A program made the translations under genes and the position numbers. From Bacillota bacterium (GTDB taxonomy: Bacteria > Bacillota > Clostridia > Tissierellales > Sedimentibacteraceae): DNA of 8,407 nucleotides. The stretch covers positions 1 to 8,407 of the forward strand of contig JARBUP010000117.1 of assembly GCA_029239575.1 (NCBI GenBank), given 5' to 3'. Below the pieces are notes generated by a model that was given only the letters and a program-made list of their open reading frames with translations, did not search any database and had not been told where the DNA came from. Shown here in pieces: positions 1 through 5,562 of this stretch (position 1 is its first letter; the number at the start of each line of letters is the position of its first letter).

Positions 1-855
1 TATAAAGAATATTTAACTCTTAAAAACTTAAGTGTAAACACTATAAGTTCCTATATTTATGATGTAATTGGTTTTAATGAATACTTAAATGACAATTACA
101 AAATAACTATTGAACATACAAAAAAAGCACAAATACTTACATATTTAGTTGATATGCAAAAACAAGGTAAAAGCTCATCGACTATTTCAAGAACAATTTC
201 TTCTCTTAAAAATTTTTTCGAATATTTGAAAAAAGATAAATCTGTAATAGATAATCCAGCACTAAGCATTCACAGCCCAAAACAAGTAAAAAAAGTACCT
301 CATATATTATCTGAAGACCAAATCACTGAACTTATGAATATTCCTAACATAAATACATTCAAGGGCTCAAGAGACAGTGCTATATTAGAGCTTTTATATT
401 CTTCAGGTATTAAAGTTACTGAGTTAATAAGTTTAAAAATTATTGATGTTAATTTAAATGCAGGAATTATAAACATAGAAGGAACAAAGGAAAGAATTTT
501 ACCTTTAAGTGACATATCAAAAAATGCTATTATGAATTATATTAATAATTTTAGAAATATTAAAAGCAAAGTAGCTAATGAATTTTTATTTATTAATTCA
601 AATGGAGAAAATATTTCAAGACAGGGAATATGGAAAATATTAAAATATTATGAGAATAATCTACAAAATACAAAAGAATTGTCTCCACAAATATTAAGAA
701 ATTCATTTGCAGTACATCTTTTAACCCATGGAGCAGATCTTCGTACTGTTCAAGAATTAATGGGTTTAACAACATTAGCAGCAACACAGAATTATTTAAA
801 CAGTATAGAAATTAAATCTCTTGAAGTGTTTAAAAAGACTTTTCCAAGGGTATAA
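1..855 (+). CDS. xerD: XerD-like tyrosine recombinase, 5'-partial, degenerate active site
   Basis: The frame is open from base 1 and reads through the first internal ATG (154) without a stop. The gene therefore begins upstream; by comparison with E. coli XerD only about 6-10 residues are missing. The 284 visible residues contain the N-terminal SAM-like DNA-binding domain (about residues 1-90) and the C-terminal catalytic domain. XerD normally acts with XerC at dif to resolve chromosome dimers. Family landmarks include LELLYSSGIKVTEL (around 397-426), LSPQILRNSFAVHLL and HGADLRTVQELMG (679-765). Compared with E. coli XerD, R148 is Lys (412-414), H244 is Gln (688-690), H270 is Leu (766-768), and the beta-hairpin carrying K172 is about two residues shorter, reading EGTKER. 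Only R247 (697-699) and the Tyr nucleophile Y279 (793-795) remain. There is no frameshift, so the protein is probably made but may not recombine DNA. Its place before deoB matches xerD in Bacillus. Family assignment is firm; activity is doubtful. Confidence 0.88.
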   Translation, partial: YKEYLTLKNLSVNTISSYIYDVIGFNEYLNDNYKITIEHTKKAQILTYLVDMQKQGKSSSTISRTISSLKNFFEYLKKDKSVIDNPALSIHSPKQVKKVPHILSEDQITELMNIPNINTFKGSRDSAILELLYSSGIKVTELISLKIIDVNLNAGIINIEGTKERILPLSDISKNAIMNYINNFRNIKSKVANEFLFINSNGENISRQGIWKILKYYENNLQNTKELSPQILRNSFAVHLLTHGADLRTVQELMGLTTLAATQNYLNSIEIKSLEVFKKTFPRV

Positions 856-870
856 ATAAATTTTAATAGC

Positions 871-877
871 AAAGGAG
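871..877 (+). promoter_or_regulatory. Ribosome binding site of deoB
   Basis: AAAGGAG lies 7 bases before the ATG at 885 and supports that start. No convincing promoter is visible in the 29-bp gap after the xerD-like gene, so deoB is probably cotranscribed with it. Confidence 0.75.
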
Positions 878-884
878 AATTAAA

Positions 885-2054
885 ATGATAAAGAGAGCAG
901 TATTGATAGTATTAGACAGCGTAGGAATAGGAGAACTTCCTGATGCAAATGAATACGGTGACGAAGGAAGCAATACTATAAAAAACATATATAAAAATAA
1001 ACATAATTTTTCACTACCTAACTTAGAAAAATTAGGGCTTTTAAATATAGAAGGACTAGAAGATTTAAAAAAATCGGATAATTTTATAGGTTCTGTAGGT
1101 AAATGTAATGAAAAATCAAAAGGCAAGGATACAACAACTGGTCATTGGGAAATAAGTGGTATATCTTTGCAAAATCCATTTCCAACATATCCAAATGGAT
1201 TTCCTGCAAGCTTTATAAAGGAATTTGAAAATAAAGTTGGAAGAAAAACAATTGGTAATTACCCTGCATCTGGTACAGAAATTATACAAGTTTTAGGACA
1301 GAAACATGTAGAATCAGGTGATTTGATTGTTTATACATCAGCGGACAGTGTTTTTCAAATAGCTGCACACGAAGAAGTTGTTCCTTTAAATGAATTATAC
1401 CAAATATGTAAAACAGCAAGAGAAATGCTTCAAGGAGAACATGGAGTAGGTAGAGTTATTGCAAGACCATTTTTAGGTTCAGAAAATAATTTTATAAGAA
1501 CAAAAAACAGAAAAGATTTCTCATTAGTTCCACCGAAAGATACAATGCTTGATTTTATTAAAAATAATAACAAAGAAGTTTTCGCCATAGGTAAAATTGA
1601 AGATATTTTTGTTAATAGAGGAATTACAAAATCTAATCACACAACAAATAATGAAGATGGAATTTCTGCAACAATCAACGCTTTAAACGAAAATTTCGAA
1701 GGTTTAATATTCACTAATTTAGTTGATTTTGATATGATTTATGGACATAGAAATGATTTAAAAGGATATGCAGAAGCACTTGAATATTTTGATCTTAAAT
1801 TGCCAGAAATTATGGCAAGTTTAAAAGATGATGATGTTTTAATTATAACTGCAGATCATGGTTGTGATCCAACAACAGAAAGTACTGATCATTCAAGAGA
1901 ATATATTCCTTTAATAATTTACGGAAAATCAATAAAACAAAATATTAATTTTGGAACTCTTGATACATTTTCATGTATAGGCAAAACAATACTTCATATG
2001 TTGAATATTAATAACCAAATAGAAGGTTATAGTATATTAAATGATATAATTTAA
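885..2054 (+). CDS. deoB: Phosphopentomutase
   Basis: Cytosolic Mn-dependent enzyme that interconverts (deoxy)ribose-1-phosphate and (deoxy)ribose-5-phosphate. It joins nucleoside phosphorolysis to the pentose phosphate pathway and belongs to the alkaline phosphatase superfamily. The length of 389 aa is normal for the family. The metal ligands line up with those of the Bacillus cereus enzyme: D11 in VLDSVGIGE, D283 and H288 in DFDMIYGHRND, D324 and H325 in TADHGCDPTTE, and H336 in TDHSRE. The phosphorylated Thr is expected in KDTTTGHWE (residues 81-89, most likely T83). The cap domain occupies roughly residues 95-215. In many Firmicutes deoB is followed by a purine nucleoside phosphorylase gene. 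Here none follows, and a GC-rich inverted repeat sits in the gap instead. Nothing in the sequence suggests loss of function. Confidence 0.97.
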   Translation: MIKRAVLIVLDSVGIGELPDANEYGDEGSNTIKNIYKNKHNFSLPNLEKLGLLNIEGLEDLKKSDNFIGSVGKCNEKSKGKDTTTGHWEISGISLQNPFPTYPNGFPASFIKEFENKVGRKTIGNYPASGTEIIQVLGQKHVESGDLIVYTSADSVFQIAAHEEVVPLNELYQICKTAREMLQGEHGVGRVIARPFLGSENNFIRTKNRKDFSLVPPKDTMLDFIKNNNKEVFAIGKIEDIFVNRGITKSNHTTNNEDGISATINALNENFEGLIFTNLVDFDMIYGHRNDLKGYAEALEYFDLKLPEIMASLKDDDVLIITADHGCDPTTESTDHSREYIPLIIYGKSIKQNINFGTLDTFSCIGKTILHMLNINNQIEGYSILNDII

Positions 2055-2095
2055 TTGCTTAGGAAATAGACTAAATTACTGCTTATTCGACAAAC

Positions 2096-2151
2096 AGGGA
2101 CGGTCCTTAAAGCCCTAAAGCTAGACCACGTTAAAAAGAAGGACCGTCCCT
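2096..2151. repeat. GC-rich inverted repeat with GGGACGGTCC core
   Basis: Perfect 13-bp arms, AGGGACGGTCCTT (2096-2108) and AAGGACCGTCCCT (2139-2151), enclose a 30-base loop. An internal alternative pairing exists: GGTC at 2102-2105 with GACC at 2124-2127. The arms are far richer in GC than the flanks. No T-run follows the right arm on the + strand, so it does not look like an ordinary intrinsic terminator. From general knowledge, ACAGGGACGG-type hairpins are scattered between genes in many Clostridia, and I associate them with IS200/RAYT-like Y1 transposases. That identity is inference and copy number cannot be seen here. A role in RNA 3'-end stability for deoB is possible. Confidence 0.75.
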
Positions 2152-2184
2152 AAAACATCTAAACGTTTAAAAGCTACATGTCAT

Positions 2185-2213
2185 GAATACTTAAATAAAA
2201 TATGGTTATTCTA
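2185..2213 (+). promoter_or_regulatory. Candidate forespore (SigG/SigF-type) promoter of dacF
   Basis: GAATA (2185-2189), 17 bases, then TATTCTA (2207-2213). This fits the B. subtilis SigG pattern GHATR-N17/18-CATWHTA with a single mismatch in the -10 box. The start of transcription would lie near 2220, just before the strong ribosome binding site. B. subtilis dacF is read in the forespore, which makes the match sensible. The region is AT-rich, so chance matches are likely. No good SigA promoter was found in this gap. Confidence 0.3.
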
Positions 2214-2225
2214 ATTCATAAAGAT

Positions 2226-2235
2226 AAAAGGAGGT
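2226..2235 (+). promoter_or_regulatory. Strong ribosome binding site of dacF
   Basis: AAAAGGAGGT is a near-perfect Shine-Dalgarno sequence. The GGAGG ends 8 bases before the ATG at 2243, which fixes the start and places the signal peptide at the N-terminus. Confidence 0.85.
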
Positions 2236-2242
2236 AATTTTT

Positions 2243-3400
2243 ATGAAGAAAAAAATAGCCATATTGTTTTTTGTAATGATGCTTTTCTGTTCCATGCCTT
2301 TAAATGCATTTGCTATTGAACCTGACAGTTTGCAATCAAAATCAGCTGTTTTAATACATGCAGATGGTGGTCAAATATTGTTTGAAAAAAATAAAGATGA
2401 TAAAATGGCACCTGCAAGTATAACAAAAATAATGCTTTTAGTGCTTATCTCAGAGAAATTGAACTCAGGTGAAATTGCTTTAAATCAAGAATTAACGGTT
2501 TCAGAATATGCTTCAGGCATGGGTGGAAGCCAAGTTTTCTTAGAAGCAAATGAAGTTCAAAGTGTAGAAAGTATGTTAAAAGCTATTTGCATGCGTTCAG
2601 CTAATGATGCATCCGTAGCTGTGGCAGAATTTCTTTATGGTTCTGAAGAAGGCGCTGCTAAAGCAATGAATGACAAAGCAATAGAATTAGGTATGAAAAA
2701 TACTAATTTTGTAAATGTTACAGGTTTACCAGTAGATCAGCATTATACAACAGCATACGATATAGCTTTAATGACAAAAGAGTTACTAAAATATGATTAT
2801 GTAAACAAATATATGCTTACTTGGATGGATAGCATTTTAGTAGGAAAAGAAAAAGATTCTGAACAAGTTTTAGTTAATACTAACAGACTTATAAATAATT
2901 ATGATGGTCTTTTAGGAGGTAAAACTGGTTATACAAATGAAGCAAAATATTGTTTTTCCGCAGCTGCTAAAAGAAATGATACAACTTTAATAGCTGTTGT
3001 ATTAGGCGTTGACAATTCAAAAGTTAGATTTGCTGAAACAACAAAATTATTAAATGATGGATTTGCAAATTATAAAAATATGTTGTTTGGAAAAAAGGGA
3101 GAAGTTTTAAAAACCTCACCTATTTACTTAGGAAAGCATGATACATTTAATATAGTTTGTAATGAAAATATTAATTATTTTACAAATAGTAATAGTAAAA
3201 AAGAAGATTTTAATGTACAATATGTACTGGAGACTAAATTAAAAGCTCCTATTTCAAAAGATACTATTGTTGGTAAAATGGTTATTTCTAAAGATAATCA
3301 AGTTTTAGGAGAATATGATTTATATCCTGAGAAAGATGTTGAGAAAATATCATTTATAAAATTTTATTCAAGCAAATTATTAAGCAATTTAATTAAATAA
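2243..3400 (+). CDS. dacF: D-alanyl-D-alanine carboxypeptidase, DacF-like (PBP5 family)
   Basis: Secreted or membrane-bound serine peptidase that removes the terminal D-Ala of peptidoglycan stem peptides and so limits cross-linking. The 385 aa begin with a signal peptide (MKKK, a hydrophobic core, likely cleavage after NAFA at residue 24). The penicillin-binding motifs are complete: SITK at 59-62 (nucleophile S59), SAN at 119-121 and KTG at 227-229. The family signature HYTTAYDIA is near 168-176. A PBP5-type C-terminal beta domain follows, and the protein ends in a short amphipathic stretch (about 369-385) that could attach it to the membrane. Position after deoB matches dacF of B. subtilis, a forespore gene affecting spore cortex cross-linking. 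scpA starts 16 bp after its stop, so these genes are probably cotranscribed. The enzyme family is certain; the sporulation role is inferred from position and the candidate promoter. Confidence 0.93.
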   Translation: MKKKIAILFFVMMLFCSMPLNAFAIEPDSLQSKSAVLIHADGGQILFEKNKDDKMAPASITKIMLLVLISEKLNSGEIALNQELTVSEYASGMGGSQVFLEANEVQSVESMLKAICMRSANDASVAVAEFLYGSEEGAAKAMNDKAIELGMKNTNFVNVTGLPVDQHYTTAYDIALMTKELLKYDYVNKYMLTWMDSILVGKEKDSEQVLVNTNRLINNYDGLLGGKTGYTNEAKYCFSAAAKRNDTTLIAVVLGVDNSKVRFAETTKLLNDGFANYKNMLFGKKGEVLKTSPIYLGKHDTFNIVCNENINYFTNSNSKKEDFNVQYVLETKLKAPISKDTIVGKMVISKDNQVLGEYDLYPEKDVEKISFIKFYSSKLLSNLIK

Positions 3401-3416
3401 AGTACTGAGGTTAAAT

Positions 3417-4136
3417 ATGGAATATTCCGTTAATTTATGTGTTTTTCAAGGGCCCTTTGATCTATTATTTCATTTAATAGAAAAAAAAGAAATAAGTATT
3501 TATGACATTCCAATATCTGAAATTACAGAACAATACCTTGATTACCTTGATCAAATGAGACAATTTAATATGAACATAACAAGCGAGTTTATTCTTATGG
3601 CAGCTACATTAATAGAAATTAAGGCACATATGCTTCTGCCTGTTAAAGAAAATCAAGAAGACCCAAGGGCCGAACTCGTTAACAAATTATTGGAATATAA
3701 AATGTTTAAAGATGTCGCAGAACAATTAAAGCAATATGAAAATGAAAGCAGCTTCTACTTTTCAAAGCCAAAGGAAGAAATAGCAATTACAAGCGATGTA
3801 AAAGTAGAGCAGCTTTCATTAAATGAAATAAATATTTATGAATTATATAATATATATTTATCTCTTATAAAAAAACAAAATATTAAAATTGAACATGAAA
3901 ATTCTTATAAAATATATAAAGAAACATTCAGCGTTAAAGAATGCATGGATAATTTAATGAAAAAATTAAAAGAGCATGGTCGTGTATCATTGTTTAATAC
4001 AATTAAAGAGCAAACTAAAATAACTAAAGAATTTGTAATAACAAACTTTTTAGCTGTATTAGAAATTTCTAATACACAAGGAATTAGAATTTTTCAAAAT
4101 GATACTTACAGCGATATATTAATAATTACAATGTAG
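3417..4136 (+). CDS. scpA: Segregation and condensation protein A (kleisin)
   Basis: ScpA is the kleisin of the bacterial SMC-ScpAB condensin. Its N-terminus binds the SMC neck, its middle binds a ScpB dimer and its C-terminal winged helix binds the SMC head cap, closing the ring around DNA. The N-terminal signature FQGPFDLLFHLIEKKEISIYD begins at residue 10 with only slight variation. The middle is helical and rich in Lys and Glu. The C-terminal winged helix (about 190-237) carries ITNFLAVLEISN and the typical ending IRIFQNDTYSDI. The 239-aa length is normal. A weak GAGG site (3407-3410) precedes the ATG. scpB follows after 10 bp, so the two subunits are likely made together. smc itself is not in the window. 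Confidence 0.96.
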   Translation: MEYSVNLCVFQGPFDLLFHLIEKKEISIYDIPISEITEQYLDYLDQMRQFNMNITSEFILMAATLIEIKAHMLLPVKENQEDPRAELVNKLLEYKMFKDVAEQLKQYENESSFYFSKPKEEIAITSDVKVEQLSLNEINIYELYNIYLSLIKKQNIKIEHENSYKIYKETFSVKECMDNLMKKLKEHGRVSLFNTIKEQTKITKEFVITNFLAVLEISNTQGIRIFQNDTYSDILIITM

Positions 4137-4146
4137 GCAGGGAACG

Positions 4147-4683
4147 ATGAACAATAAAAATTTAAAAGGTATAATTGAATCTTTGCTTTTTGCATGGGGT
4201 GAGCCCTTAAACATTAATGAAATTTCAAAAATTTTAAATATAAAAGCAAGCGAAATAACTGTATTATTAAACCAAATGTCCGAAAGTTTCGAACAAGATA
4301 CTGAAAGAGGTTTAATAATTCAAAAATTTGGTAACTCTTATCAGCTAACAACTAAAAAAGAAAATTTCGATTTTATTCAGAGTTTACTTCAAACTCAGGT
4401 TAACAAAAGTTTATCATCAGCTGCTATGGAAACACTGTCCATAATAGCTTATGAACAACCTGTTACTAAAGTAGAAATAGAATTGATAAGGGGAGTAAAA
4501 TGTTCAAATGTAATAAAAGGACTTATCGATAAAAATTTAATTAAAGAAGTAGGTAAAATTGATAAACCGGGAAGACCAACATTATATGCCACAACTGATG
4601 AATTTTTAAAACATTTTGGTTTAAAATCAATTGATGAACTTCCAGCTTTAAAAACAGAAAAAGATGAGGAGAATGAAGCTTAA
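4147..4683 (+). CDS. scpB: Segregation and condensation protein B
   Basis: ScpB forms a dimer that binds the central part of ScpA and stabilises the SMC-ScpAB ring in chromosome compaction and segregation. It has two winged-helix domains. The first (about residues 5-85) starts with LKGIIESLLFAWGEPLNINE. The second (about 90-170) holds the most conserved motifs, SSAAMETLSIIAYEQPVTK, IELIRGV, and the glycine loop GKIDKPGRPTLYATTDEFL, and ends in FGLKSIDELP. The length of 178 aa is typical. AGGG at 4139-4142 serves as a short ribosome binding site. The ten-base spacing from scpA and five-base spacing to the next ORF suggest translational coupling through the operon. Confidence 0.96.
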   Translation: MNNKNLKGIIESLLFAWGEPLNINEISKILNIKASEITVLLNQMSESFEQDTERGLIIQKFGNSYQLTTKKENFDFIQSLLQTQVNKSLSSAAMETLSIIAYEQPVTKVEIELIRGVKCSNVIKGLIDKNLIKEVGKIDKPGRPTLYATTDEFLKHFGLKSIDELPALKTEKDEENEA

Positions 4684-4688
4684 CATCT

Positions 4689-5096
4689 ATGAGTTTACTT
4701 ACAGCATTAATCATAATAATTGGGGGATTGTTATTTTTTTATTTCAATTTTGTATTAAGCTTTAAAATTAATGTTGCTATCACTTTTGTTATGATAAATA
4801 TAGATTTTATATTTTTTAAAAAAATTTATAGCTTCAATAAATGTTTGTATTATGAAGTATTAATAAGAAAACTTCTTAACAAATACCATAATCGTAAAAC
4901 TAAAATAAGATATAATACATATTATAAAAAATTTGAAAAATATAAAAAATATTTTGATAGGGTACTTAGAATTTTCTTTATTAAAAATATATATTTATAT
5001 CCGGAGAGTTGCAATAATCAATCATCCATGGCCATAGAATTTAATGTGGTTAATATTGTATTAAAAAATCCTCTTATAAAAAAGCACATTTCTTAA
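4689..5096 (+). CDS. Unrecognised small membrane protein, possibly a shrunken DUF2953-type gene
   Basis: I do not recognise this 135-aa product with confidence. Residues 2-20 and about 25-45 form two likely membrane segments. The rest is very rich in Lys, Tyr, Phe and Asn, with a basic stretch around 63-95. Clostridia often have a DUF2953 membrane protein gene between scpB and ytfJ, usually over 200 aa. The segment FFIKNIYLYPESCNNQSS (about 96-113) faintly recalls that family, so this may be a shortened or decaying copy. The only usable start is the ATG at 4689, since an in-frame TGA lies at 4674-4676. The nearest Shine-Dalgarno (GAGGAG, 4666-4671) is 17 bases away, which is too far, so translation may depend on coupling to scpB five bases upstream. 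The stop codon sits at the centre of the following terminator. It may be a real small protein or a remnant. Confidence 0.5.
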   Translation: MSLLTALIIIIGGLLFFYFNFVLSFKINVAITFVMINIDFIFFKKIYSFNKCLYYEVLIRKLLNKYHNRKTKIRYNTYYKKFEKYKKYFDRVLRIFFIKNIYLYPESCNNQSSMAIEFNVVNIVLKNPLIKKHIS

Positions 5097-5111
5097 GAAA
5101 TGTGCTTTTTT
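5078..5111 (+). terminator. Perfect palindromic intrinsic terminator after the dacF-scpAB group
   Basis: A 34-base perfect palindrome: A6, GCACATTTCTT, its exact complement AAGAAATGTGC, then T6. The stem closes on the TTAA at 5093-5096, which contains the stop codon of the upstream ORF. The A-run before and T-run after allow it to act in both directions. Confidence 0.9.
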
Positions 5112-5112
5112 A

Positions 5113-5121
5113 TGTTATAAT
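5113..5121 (+). promoter_or_regulatory. Extended -10 promoter of the ytfJ-family gene
   Basis: TGTTATAAT is a perfect extended -10 element (TGnTATAAT) directly after the terminator. A weak -35, TTAAGA (5093-5098), lies 17 bases upstream inside the terminator. Transcription would start near 5128. A competing reading is a SigF-like -10 (GGGGAAAATA, 5134-5143) with a poor -35 (TTATA, 5115-5119). Such a promoter would be expected for a forespore gene, but the extended -10 is the better sequence match. Confidence 0.5.
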
Positions 5122-5175
5122 TTTCAAATTTTAGGGGAAAATACTATTAAATCAAATTTAAAAAAGGGGAAAATT

Positions 5176-5562
5176 ATGGCTAAGGATATAGAAAGTATAA
5201 TAAAAACAACATTAGATAATATTAACAGTTTAACAGAGAACGAAAAGCTAATAAGTAGCAAAATTTCATATGAAAATTCTAATTATTTAGCAATATCAAA
5301 ATTGAATATGAATTTTGTAATTGGAGGAAGCGACATAGATAAAAAATTCAGATCTGTTGATTTAAAACCTTTTGCAGGTGCAGCATATGTTAATTTACAA
5401 CTTAATCCACAAATACTTATTTATGAAACTAAAGAAGAGGTTAAAACAATAAACATAAATAATGAAACAATAACAAGTGATTTAACTTCTTCCATATTAA
5501 ACATAATGTCTGTAATAAAAGATGCAAAGGAGAAGAGAAACAGTGAAACAAAGGTTTTATAA
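5176..5562 (+). CDS. ytfJ: YtfJ (GerW) family sporulation protein
   Basis: YtfJ proteins are made in the forespore in Bacillus, where YtfJ/GerW is needed for normal germination; the biochemical role is unclear. The 128 aa show the family pattern. An N-terminal amphipathic helix (IESIIKTTLDNINSL, residues 5-19) is followed by ISKLNMNFVIGGSD (about 41-54), equivalent to the usual VSKVSFGFAAGGSE, and then KPFAGAAYVNLQLNPQILIYE, equivalent to the glycine-rich segment before VxPxAFLV. The glycine-rich loop is much poorer in Gly than usual, so this copy is divergent. There is no signal peptide. GGGG at 5166-5169 is placed correctly for the ATG. The end of the gene overlaps the next gene by 20 bases. 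Family identity is likely but not certain because of the divergence. Confidence 0.78.
   Translation: MAKDIESIIKTTLDNINSLTENEKLISSKISYENSNYLAISKLNMNFVIGGSDIDKKFRSVDLKPFAGAAYVNLQLNPQILIYETKEEVKTININNETITSDLTSSILNIMSVIKDAKEKRNSETKVL
5526..5532 (+). promoter_or_regulatory. Ribosome binding site deciding a GTG start
   Basis: AAAGGAG lies 10 bases before a GTG at 5543. It cannot serve the upstream in-frame ATG at 5522, which precedes it. Starting at GTG also removes seven polar residues (MQRRRET) and leaves a normal signal peptide. Confidence 0.8.

Noticed and set aside
154..855. Reading the recombinase gene as starting at the ATG at 154
   Set aside because: The same frame is open back to base 1 and encodes the typical XerD N-terminal domain (KNLSVNTISSYIYDV), so the gene begins upstream of the window.
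300..1126. Minus-strand open frames at 300-515, 593-787 and 863-1126
   Set aside because: They lie antisense to the recombinase and deoB genes, resemble no family I know, and are expected by chance opposite AT-rich coding sequence.
2055..2242. Remnant of a purine nucleoside phosphorylase gene between deoB and dacF
   Set aside because: No frame in this 188-base gap shows phosphorylase motifs. Only the inverted repeat and possible promoter stand out.
4673..4762. Alternative 29-aa frame starting at the ATG at 4673
   Set aside because: The Shine-Dalgarno would be only about one base from the ATG, the frame ends quickly, and the product resembles nothing. A frameshift joining it to the 4689 ORF was considered but cannot be supported.
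5522..5542. ATG at 5522 as the start of the second carboxypeptidase gene
   Set aside because: It has no suitable ribosome binding site. AAAGGAG at 5526-5532 lies inside those codons and is correctly placed for the GTG at 5543, which gives a normal signal peptide.
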